Shown piece after piece: positions 18,099 through 25,128 of a DNA stretch of 64,000 bases. Each line of letters starts with the position of its first letter. The stretch's first letter is position 1. The notes under the pieces are model-generated. The model was given only the letters and a program-made list of their open reading frames with translations. It was not told the origin of the DNA and made no database searches. Origin of the DNA: a bacterium (GTDB taxonomy: Bacteria; SZUA-182; DTGQ01); NCBI GenBank assembly GCA_040755755.1, contig JBFLZW010000010.1:99645-163644 (forward strand), in the 5' to 3' direction. The position numbers and the translations under genes are program-made.

Positions 18099-18755
18099 TC
18101 AGGAGGGTATATATGCCTGGAGCACAGGGATAAGTTGTTGAGTAAACTCTTTCAAATAGTTGACAGTTTCTTCTTCACTGACTGCAACCGGGGCCAGGAG
18201 CCTGACCATGGCTTCATCCGTTCTGTGCCGGGTAATGGAGTCGGTAACCAGGTAAATTTTCTGCATATATTCGGAGGTCATAAATCTTCCCCGGCCCTGG
18301 TACCAGTAAAACATGACCTGCCGATCATTTCCCCGCTCTAGGAGAACATTGTTGACGGTGATATTTTGCCCCTGAAGATCAGGAGAGATAATCGTCGTTT
18401 TTCCGGTTCTGGCAAAATTCCAGCCGGCCCCGGGCATACAATTTTTGGGAGAATGAATGATATCGCCTTTCCGCTGGCGTTGATAAAAGCCGATGTAAAG
18501 CTCAACCGGGGAGCCGTCAGGGGTACGATAATTGCACAGGATCGAATCATCGACACCGAGCTTTTGGTAGATTTTCTGGTCAAAATGCTCTTCCTTGCCG
18601 GTCCACTCGCCTATTTGCCTGGGAAAGGTTGAAAAGGGCTTGCGAGAAGGAATATTTTCATCCCGACTCAGGTATTTGAGGCAGCCCATCGTTACCAGCA
18701 TAATGGCAGCAGCTATAACAATCCGAAAAGGAGATATTTGCTTGACAGGAGACAT
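18099..18755 (-). CDS. epsI: EpsI-family exosortase-associated protein
   Basis: 218 residues. One N-terminal membrane anchor (residues 11-28) then a periplasmic domain with the EpsI features 'FPRQIGEWTGKEEHFDQ', 'LYIGFYQRQRKGDIIHSPKN' and 'CMPGAGW'. In exosortase A loci EpsI is next to, or fused with, the exosortase; here it is separate and just upstream (24-bp gap), while the deacetylase is the fused partner. Its biochemical role is not established. A 212-bp gap separates it from the Wzz gene, so an internal promoter there is possible. Confidence 0.88.
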   Translation of the reverse strand: MSPVKQISPFRIVIAAAIMLVTMGCLKYLSRDENIPSRKPFSTFPRQIGEWTGKEEHFDQKIYQKLGVDDSILCNYRTPDGSPVELYIGFYQRQRKGDIIHSPKNCMPGAGWNFARTGKTTIISPDLQGQNITVNNVLLERGNDRQVMFYWYQGRGRFMTSEYMQKIYLVTDSITRHRTDEAMVRLLAPVAVSEEETVNYLKEFTQQLIPVLQAYIPS

Positions 18756-18967
18756 GTATTTTTTTGTTTAATTACTTGCCGGAAATGTGATACTATTATA
18801 CTATATTGGTGCCTAACGGTCGGATTTCAATGGCATAGCTTCGCCCCGTGAAGTCAAGGCTCTTTTCCATTCCGGTCGATAATCAGAAAACAAGACCCTG
18901 ACTCGCAGAATAACGAAAATGATGTTGTCTGTCCTCTCCTTGAGGAGAGTATGAGAGGGTTACCGTA

Positions 18968-20578
18968 TCACTTCAGGAAAAATAAGGTAAAGGTAGAGGT
19001 AACCGCCAATTCTCTTACTATTATCAGCAATACCGAAATAACAAACATTCCGGCTGTTGATAAAAACAGTATATCCCCTTTTCTTTTTCTTTTTTTATCT
19101 TCCTCTGATATTATGAGAGGGATACCAGCCAGTACAGGGTAATCGAAATATGCCCTGGCTTCATCCAGGTTCTTTGGAGAACTATCAAAATGTTGGAGCA
19201 GATAAATTGTGGCGAGAGCACTCAGGAGACCAAGGGCCATGCTGATTACTATAAGTTGAGGTCTTTTCGGCTTGCTTGGAATCAACGGTAATTGAGCCAG
19301 GTCTATGATCTGGAAATTACTGCCTTTTTCCCGTAATTCAAGCTCCCGTGATATCCTTGCCTCTTCCAGTTTATTCAGGAGGGTCTTATAAATTCCAGCA
19401 TTGACATCATAACCTCTTTGTAATTGAATCAACTCTTCTTCAAGTTTGGGTATATTTTGAACCCTCTGTTCGTATTCTTCTGTTTTTTCCTTATATTCCT
19501 GCACGCGTGCTGCCAATACATCGATCTTGATCTCGATATTACCCAAATCCTGTCTCATTTGTTGATACATGGGATTCAACGCTTCAGTTGTTGAGTCTGC
19601 TCTCTTGTGTTCCTCAGATGCTTTCTTTTCTCCCCTGCTTTTGTTTTTATTTTTATTCTTGGCCTCTTCAGCAATCTTTTGCTCGATTTTTTCTATCTGC
19701 GCTTTGGTGCTGATTACTTCCGGATACTTTTCAGTATATTTATTCAATAAATAACTGAGCTGAAGCTTTAATTGAGCCAATTGATTTTCTAAAGGCTGAG
19801 TGTCACTGCTGCTGGAGCTGAAAAACAGGATAAGAGGCTGTTCCGCAGCAAGCTGATGTTCCAGGAGGGATTTCTGAAGCCGTGCTTCCTGGAGCTCTCT
19901 TTCCGTTTCGGTGAGTAAATTCCTGTACTCTTCCAGTTTTTTGAGGTTATCGCCTTCCTCGCCCGGTAATTGTCCTAAATTTTGTTCTTTAAATACCCGG
20001 ATCGCAGTTTCTGATTCCTCAAGTTTTTTCTTGTAAGTGCTGAGTTGTGCTTCAATAAAGGAGAAGGCATCTTGAGCATGACCTCTGGTTGCACCTAAAT
20101 TCTCTTCAATGAAAAGATTACAGATAGTATTAACGACATTCTGGACTACTTTTGGATTATCGCCTCCGTATGATATTCGATAGAGATTTTTACCGGTGAT
20201 TTCTATGCTGGTAGATTCTCTCATCCTTTCAATCAGCATTTCAAGCTCAAGAGGTGTCTTGATCTTCAGGTCCAGATCAAGCTTTTTGATAACCTGAGTC
20301 AGTCTGCTTCTGCTCAAAATAAGTTGCCTGATGGTGGTTAATCTTTCAGCGGGAGTCTGCGTTACAGCCAGGCCTTGAATGAGAGGATTAATGATTTTGT
20401 CTTTCTCGACGAGTATAGTTGCAGAAGCTGTATACACTTTTGGGGCCATATAACTATAGACAATGCCTATTATGGTAATGAGTGCAAAGATAGCTAAGAA
20501 TAGATATCTCCTGCGGGTTACCATATCGAGAAATGAAACTATCGTATATCTACTTTCTACTTTCTTTGTATTTGGCAT
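18968..20578 (-). CDS. Wzz/GumC-like polysaccharide chain-length determinant
   Basis: 536 residues. A Wzz domain starts with an N-terminal membrane segment (YLFLAIFALITIIGIVYSY), followed by a long coiled-coil periplasmic part (about 190-400) and a second membrane segment after 'LPLIPSKPKRPQ', the usual Pro-rich motif. A third hydrophobic stretch lies at the C-terminus in place of the tyrosine-kinase domain of BY-kinases, which is absent. A charged Lys/Asn-rich stretch near residue 325 is unusual. I chose ATG 20578 with GAGG just upstream rather than the TTG nine bases earlier. It controls polymer length and bridges to the export lipoprotein. Confidence 0.88.
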   Translation of the reverse strand: MPNTKKVESRYTIVSFLDMVTRRRYLFLAIFALITIIGIVYSYMAPKVYTASATILVEKDKIINPLIQGLAVTQTPAERLTTIRQLILSRSRLTQVIKKLDLDLKIKTPLELEMLIERMRESTSIEITGKNLYRISYGGDNPKVVQNVVNTICNLFIEENLGATRGHAQDAFSFIEAQLSTYKKKLEESETAIRVFKEQNLGQLPGEEGDNLKKLEEYRNLLTETERELQEARLQKSLLEHQLAAEQPLILFFSSSSSDTQPLENQLAQLKLQLSYLLNKYTEKYPEVISTKAQIEKIEQKIAEEAKNKNKNKSRGEKKASEEHKRADSTTEALNPMYQQMRQDLGNIEIKIDVLAARVQEYKEKTEEYEQRVQNIPKLEEELIQLQRGYDVNAGIYKTLLNKLEEARISRELELREKGSNFQIIDLAQLPLIPSKPKRPQLIVISMALGLLSALATIYLLQHFDSSPKNLDEARAYFDYPVLAGIPLIISEEDKKRKRKGDILFLSTAGMFVISVLLIIVRELAVTSTFTLFFLK

Positions 20579-20614
20579 TGACCTCAAGATGTTCTCTCCT
20601 CACACAAAGCGATG

Positions 20615-22072
20615 CTAAAATACGAATTTTAAGCCAAGACTGGATTTATGATTACTGTACTCATCAGTCGGAATATCCTTCTGCGGCAGCAGATCATATG
20701 CGGACTTTTTTTCCAGGTATTGGTAGCCAAGCTCAAAAAAGGCATTCGTGCTCATCTTGTACGATAACCTGCATTTTCCATCATAAAGCTTCTGCCGACG
20801 ATTTTCCGGCTCATAGTTGGATTCAGTATAATTACCGTTCAGATATACGATTAGCGGTTTCAGTATCTCCCATCTCAAGGCCGCTCCTCCCCCGGAGGAT
20901 GTATCTTGCCTGGTATCTAAATGATAGGTATAGTTAGACTTTGTCCAGGCACCATTGAGGGAAAGTAAGATAGATCTGGATATTTTCCAGTCCAGATTGG
21001 CGGTTCCATGGTAGGATTTGTCTGACCGCTCTTCCGAGTAAGAGTTGTCTGACGTCTCTTCCGGGCCATAATCCAGGAAATTGTAAGTTGCACCATATCG
21101 AATAATAACTTTTTGATTAAAAAGATCATGCTGGATATTGCCCGAAACCTTGTGAGAGATATAAAAATCGTTGTTTATCTCGTGGGTTGGCAAATAGGAA
21201 GAAGACCTGGTATATCCGGCAGTGATGAGGGTCCTTTTTATCAGGGAAATGTCTATTTGTGAGTCAATAACTTCATAGTCATCTTTTTTGTCCATCTCAT
21301 CTTTTTTCCAAACATGCCCTATTCTTCCCCTCACCCTCACTTTTGATTTCACAAGGTCAAGAGCCAGGCCACCGCTGGCTCCCTGTTCCGAATAAGAAAG
21401 CGTGTCCTCAGAAAAATCCGTATGGGAATACCAGTATCCCCCGATGATCGAAACGTTTTTGCTCAGCCTGCATTGAAGATCAGCATTTTCCTCTTGATAT
21501 TCACTGTTCTCAAGGTCTTCTTCTTCGTCTTCACGCTCATTCCTGTATTTTCTTTCTGAGTAGGTATGAGCCAGAAGGATATTCCATCGTTTCCCGATTT
21601 CCTTTTCCAGATAGGGAGTAACTGAAAAGCAGTTAAGCCTGGCAGTATTGTCCGCCAATAATTCTTCCCTTTCGTCTACCTTGATAAAATCGTAGGTATC
21701 ATTGCCTTTCATACCTATTTTCAATTTTGATCCCGGAGTTATCCCTGTATCCCAGGAACCGGTGTGATGATATTGATTTTCCTGGTGATAGGTATCATGG
21801 TATGTTAAATTCGCGCCATAACGAAGGTTGAGGTAAAAATTGCTTTCTGCCTTGTCAAAAGATACGGATGGAACAATATGGGTAAGACGATCACTTTGTT
21901 TATCCCGGTCAGTCAGGTAAACGTTATCATCATAGATTTCTTCTACCAGGACATTGGTCAGCAATTCAGCTCCCCTGATCCTCGCAGCCTCTCCCGGCTG
22001 GACCGTCAGGAAAGAAGACAATACAACAAAGAAATAAAGCAGAAGATGTAATCCTGTATTTTTCTTCATCAT
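20615..22072 (-). CDS. XrtA-associated outer-membrane beta-barrel protein
   Basis: 485 residues with a signal peptide ending near 'QPGEAARIRG' and a series of alternating, aromatic-ended strands through to the C-terminal 'SSLGLKFVF', the terminal Phe expected for outer-membrane insertion. Matches in layout the outer-membrane barrel family found in PEP-CTERM exopolysaccharide loci (TIGR03016-like). An acidic insert (EREDEEEDLENSEYQEE) near residue 180 may be a surface loop. Function not established; it may form the outer-membrane exit for the polysaccharide. Confidence 0.8.
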   Translation of the reverse strand: MMKKNTGLHLLLYFFVVLSSFLTVQPGEAARIRGAELLTNVLVEEIYDDNVYLTDRDKQSDRLTHIVPSVSFDKAESNFYLNLRYGANLTYHDTYHQENQYHHTGSWDTGITPGSKLKIGMKGNDTYDFIKVDEREELLADNTARLNCFSVTPYLEKEIGKRWNILLAHTYSERKYRNEREDEEEDLENSEYQEENADLQCRLSKNVSIIGGYWYSHTDFSEDTLSYSEQGASGGLALDLVKSKVRVRGRIGHVWKKDEMDKKDDYEVIDSQIDISLIKRTLITAGYTRSSSYLPTHEINNDFYISHKVSGNIQHDLFNQKVIIRYGATYNFLDYGPEETSDNSYSEERSDKSYHGTANLDWKISRSILLSLNGAWTKSNYTYHLDTRQDTSSGGGAALRWEILKPLIVYLNGNYTESNYEPENRRQKLYDGKCRLSYKMSTNAFFELGYQYLEKKSAYDLLPQKDIPTDEYSNHKSSLGLKFVF

Positions 22073-22107
22073 TATTCTCTCTTACGACAGCTTTCATTTC
22101 AAGAGGG

Positions 22108-23094
22108 TTATAAGATACCTGCCGGCACATGGACTGTATCGCCCGGCTCCAATTTTATGTTTTTTTCCAACTTCCCTTTTTTCATGATATCTTTCAATTT
22201 CACCTTGATAACGGCTGCCTTGCCCTCTTTACTATTCCCCTGGAGTGTTTTCCTGACGATTCTCGTATCATTTAAATCTGCATCCTCGGTAGGACCGCCA
22301 GTCATTAACACTGCATCAAGAACCGTAATGCCATTTTTATAAGTTATCGTTCCAGGGGCTTTTACTTCACCGATTATCGTGATTCGCTTGGGAAAATTGT
22401 CCGGTATATAGATCACATCATCCGGGAGAAGGTCAACATTCTGGTTTATGTCACCTTCTTCAACCAGCTTTTCAAAATCTACCGGCAACCGCTTGTTGTT
22501 CCGCAAGATGTAAGCCTTCTTAAGGTCAGCGTTTTGGGCTAAAGTCAAACCACCACTCATTGCCAGGAATTGCAATAAATTCGTCTTTCTTTTTAAGACA
22601 ATCACGCCGGGAGAGCTTGCAGCACCTATCACATAGATCTTATAACTGTTGATACCTTTCACAACGACCGATACTTCAGGATTACTGATGAATGAAGCAA
22701 GTTTTTCGGTAATTATTTTCCGCAAATCCTCGGTAGTTAAACCGATTATTCTGAGATCGTTCACCAAAGGGAAAGATATTTTCCCGTCTGGCCTGACTAT
22801 AACCTCCTGGTTGAGATGTTCGTTCCCCCAAACAGAAATCTGGAGGACATCTTCGGCTCCAATTTTGTAATCATCGTCATGGTCATTAGAGTCTATCCGA
22901 AAAGTGGGGACGGCTCCAATGCTGATGCTGCCGCAACCACTCACTCCCTCTCCCCTGGGGGGAGAGGGTTGGGGTGAGGGGGACTTTTCGGATAGGCCCT
23001 TAGTCGCCACAGCATGGAGATGACTAAAATATCCTGAAAACAATAATAAGGTGGAGAACAGTAAGGCTATGACATATTTTGACTTGCCTGGCAT
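22108..23094 (-). CDS. Wza-like polysaccharide export protein (SLBB)
   Basis: 328 residues. A signal segment is followed by the Poly_export domain ('YKIGAEDVLQISVWGNEHLN', 'VRPDGKISFPLVNDLRIIGL') and two SLBB-type repeats ('YVIGAASSPGVIVLKRKTNL' and 'TIIGEVKAPGTITYKNGITV'). ATG 23094 has AAGGAAGG upstream. It forms the periplasmic/outer-membrane export conduit and is the first gene of the operon. Residues 37-50 (SPSPQPSPPRGEG...) are encoded by a dispersed palindromic repeat inserted in frame between the signal region and the mature domain; the following Cys could be a displaced lipidation site. Confidence 0.9.
   Translation of the reverse strand: MPGKSKYVIALLFSTLLLFSGYFSHLHAVATKGLSEKSPSPQPSPPRGEGVSGCGSISIGAVPTFRIDSNDHDDDYKIGAEDVLQISVWGNEHLNQEVIVRPDGKISFPLVNDLRIIGLTTEDLRKIITEKLASFISNPEVSVVVKGINSYKIYVIGAASSPGVIVLKRKTNLLQFLAMSGGLTLAQNADLKKAYILRNNKRLPVDFEKLVEEGDINQNVDLLPDDVIYIPDNFPKRITIIGEVKAPGTITYKNGITVLDAVLMTGGPTEDADLNDTRIVRKTLQGNSKEGKAAVIKVKLKDIMKKGKLEKNIKLEPGDTVHVPAGIL
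22944..22983. repeat. Palindromic REP-like element inside the export gene
   Basis: C/G-rich imperfect palindrome (arms around CTCTCCCC and GGGGAGAG with a GGGGTGAGGG tail). The same element, with small changes, occurs near 40010, 40210, 42865 and 49325. Here it lies within the coding sequence and is read in frame as a Pro/Ser-rich peptide. Confidence 0.75.
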
Positions 23095-23346
23095 CGATTT
23101 CCTTCCTTATCTATCTTTCTATCACGCTATGAGGAATAGACTCTGCGATTCGCTGATATTTTTCTCTTCGACATAAGTGAAAGCTTCCTTCGGAGAAGCA
23201 GGAAGGGGACCCCTGTCACCCGATGCGATCCGATGGCAGAGGGTAGCGAATTGCGTGATCTGGCCAGAATGATCCTTGCATAGTATAATGAGAGGGGGAG
23301 AGACGCTAACCGGAAGAAAAGTCAAATTTACCAAGAGGGATAACCT
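23095..23346. promoter_or_regulatory. Divergent intergenic region upstream of the exopolysaccharide operon
   Basis: 252 bp between the divergently oriented export gene and the siroheme protein. It has several palindromes (AGGGGTCCCCT, GCTTCTCCGAAGGAAGC) and a conserved-looking block at 23190-23270 that would lie in the leader transcript of the operon. I could not match it to a riboswitch class that I know. Confidence 0.35.
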
Positions 23347-24183
23347 ATGAAATGGACAAGTCAGGCCGAAGAGGCTGTATCAAAGATACCCTTCTTTATT
23401 CGAAAACGGGTGAGAAAGCGAGTCGAAGAGGAGGCGCTTCGCTCCGGGGCCCAGGAGGTCAACCTCTGTCATGTTCAGACATGCCAGAAAAGGTTTATTG
23501 ATAGCATGGAGCAGGAAGTCAGGGGATATCGAATTGAGACATGTTTTGGTTCAGCAGGATGCCCTAACCAGGCAGTACCAGGCTCAGGTTTAGTCCAAAG
23601 CCTGGAAGCCTGCCTTTCCGCCAGAAATCTGAGGGATTTTCTGAAAAACCACGTTACAGGGCCGTTAAAGATGCACCATGACTTTGTAGTTTCGGTCTCC
23701 GATTGCCCGAATGCCTGCTCACGCCCTCAAATCGTAGATATCGGGCTCATCGGTGCCAGCAGGGTAAAAATTTCTGACAAGCCGTGCAGTCAGTGCGGCG
23801 CTTGCGGTAATGTCTGTAAGGAACAGGCTGTCTCGCTTTCACCGGGCATGGATGCCCCGCTCATTGATCCAAACCGCTGCCTTTCCTGCGGCCAGTGTCT
23901 CAAAGTCTGCCCTGCGGGAACCCTCCAGCAGGCAGACACCGGCTATCGCATCCTGATAGGAGGAAAGCTTGGCCGACATCCTCGACTGGGAACAGAGCTC
24001 CCCGGCATTTACTCAAGGGAAGAAGTGCTGAAAATCGTGAACCAGTGCCTTGATTTTTACCTGCTGCATAATAAGGAAGGAGAACGCCTTGGCGAGACAA
24101 TCAAGAGGGCAGAAGATATGGATTTTTTCCCCAGGCTGATCGGAGAGAAACAACCAGCAGTATTGGCCAGCGGATTCAGGTAA
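23347..24183 (+). CDS. Siroheme/4Fe-4S sulfite-nitrite-reductase-like protein with ferredoxin domain
   Basis: 278 residues. The N-terminal 45 residues (KWTSQAEEAVSKIPFFIRKR) look like the PCP_red domain seen at the end of protochlorophyllide reductase subunit B. Next comes a small siroheme domain with the paired motif CFGSAGC (C-x5-C) and CPNAC (C-x3-C), then two ferredoxin clusters, CSQCGACGNVC and CLSCGQCLKVC. A redox role on a sulfur, nitrogen or similar substrate is likely, but it is much shorter than full-length reductases and the substrate cannot be named. ATG follows GAGGG at good spacing. A damaged oxidoreductase follows 15 bp downstream. Confidence 0.85.
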   Translation: MKWTSQAEEAVSKIPFFIRKRVRKRVEEEALRSGAQEVNLCHVQTCQKRFIDSMEQEVRGYRIETCFGSAGCPNQAVPGSGLVQSLEACLSARNLRDFLKNHVTGPLKMHHDFVVSVSDCPNACSRPQIVDIGLIGASRVKISDKPCSQCGACGNVCKEQAVSLSPGMDAPLIDPNRCLSCGQCLKVCPAGTLQQADTGYRILIGGKLGRHPRLGTELPGIYSREEVLKIVNQCLDFYLLHNKEGERLGETIKRAEDMDFFPRLIGEKQPAVLASGFR

Positions 24184-24198
24184 AGGAAAGGAACAAAG

Positions 24199-24821
24199 AT
24201 GTTTCTGAGCATAATACCCTTTATAATCGCCTCTCTTCTGTCAGGGGCGCACTTTATGAGAGCCGGAAGTTTCAACCATGCTCTTGCTGGAGCAGCGATG
24301 CAGGCGCTGCACAGCAATGGGCATGAGGTCGTCTTTCACGATCTCTACCAGGAGCGATTTGATCCTGTTCTCCCGGCTGAAGAGATTCCCCGGGGGGCTG
24401 CGCTCGACCCGGTCGTCAAAGCGCATTGCGATGAAATCACTGCGGCTGACGGGATTATTATCATCCATCCCAACTGGTGGGGACAGCCACCGGCGATTCT
24501 CAAAGGCTGGGCTGACCGGATATTTCGCCCGCAAAGGTGGCCTGTGAATTCCCTGAGGGCGGTGGCGGCGAGGGAATTGCGGTTGGTCTGTTGAAAGCGG
24601 AAACAGCGATTATCTTCAACACCTCGAATACGCCGGAGGAGAAGGAACGCGAAGTGTTCACCGATCCCCTTGAAGCTCTTTGGAAAAACTGTATCTTTGG
24701 CCTGTGCGGAGTTAAGAATGTTCATCGGCGAATGTTCGGAGTCGTGGTCACAAGCTCAATCGAGCAGCGGAAGAGCTGGCTGAAGGAGGCTCAGGAGCTT
24801 GTCAGAGGCTGTTTCCCCTGA
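24199..24821 (+). pseudogene. NAD(P)H oxidoreductase (flavodoxin-2 family), single-base frameshift
   Basis: Two consecutive frames together encode one NQO-like protein: the first runs to '...HPNWWGQPPAILKGWADRIFR' and ends at 24594; the second resumes with 'VACEFPEGGGGEGIAVGLLK' and ends at 24821 with 'NCIFGLCGVKNVHRRMFGVV'. One base is missing near 24529-24531 (CGCCCGC). Adding a base restores R-P-x-K-V-A-C-E-F, matching the family. Either the gene is inactivated or this is a sequencing error. The N-terminus is also atypical, lacking a clean 'ILIILAHP' strand before GSFNHALA. Enzymes of the family reduce quinones or nitro compounds using FMN/FAD. Confidence 0.75.
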
Positions 24822-24884
24822 TTTTTCCATTTGCGGATTTACGCGCTGTATACTTATCCTGCTGCCTATTATGGTGAATATCCA

Positions 24885-24925
24885 CCAGCCGGAAAGCCCC
24901 CGCCACAGGGGGGCTTTCCGGCTGG
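24885..24925. terminator. Strong hairpin terminator
   Basis: A perfect 17-bp inverted repeat (24885-24901 with 24909-24925, loop 7 nt) lies between the convergent oxidoreductase and small ORF. A CCTTTTTCCT stretch follows on the plus side after a few bases, so it is best read as a terminator for the plus-strand gene and possibly for both. Just before it (24832-24854) is a fragment of the dispersed repeat also found at 40091 and 47988. Confidence 0.7.
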
Positions 24926-24957
24926 CGGCTGCGCCTTTTTCCTCTGAGGAAAAGCCC

Positions 24958-25125
24958 TTATGTTTCCCTTTCAGGATTTTCCTTCAAATGTTTACCGATG
25001 ATCTTGCTCAGTTTCCTTGCCGTTTCCGCCGCTTCTCTGATATCGATTGCGGGACCAAACCCCGGAAGCCTTTTCCGGGAAATCTCTTTCAGTTCTTTAA
25101 GCTTTTCGTTACTGATATCTATCAT
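24958..25125 (-). CDS. Small hypothetical protein (55 aa)
   Basis: ATG at 25125 lies 3 bp past the stop of the DUF362-type gene, with GGAGG upstream inside that gene's end. The product is a short charged helix-rich protein (MIDISNEKLKELKEISRK... ending ENPERET). No family recognised. Its tight placement suggests it is translated with the upstream gene and may be a partner or regulator of it. Confidence 0.6.
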   Translation of the reverse strand: MIDISNEKLKELKEISRKRLPGFGPAIDIREAAETARKLSKIIGKHLKENPERET

Positions 25126-25128
25126 GGT

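Noticed and set aside
23122..23334. Minus-strand 70-codon ORF upstream of the export gene
   Set aside because: No ribosome-binding site or recognisable protein features; overlaps the palindromic leader region.
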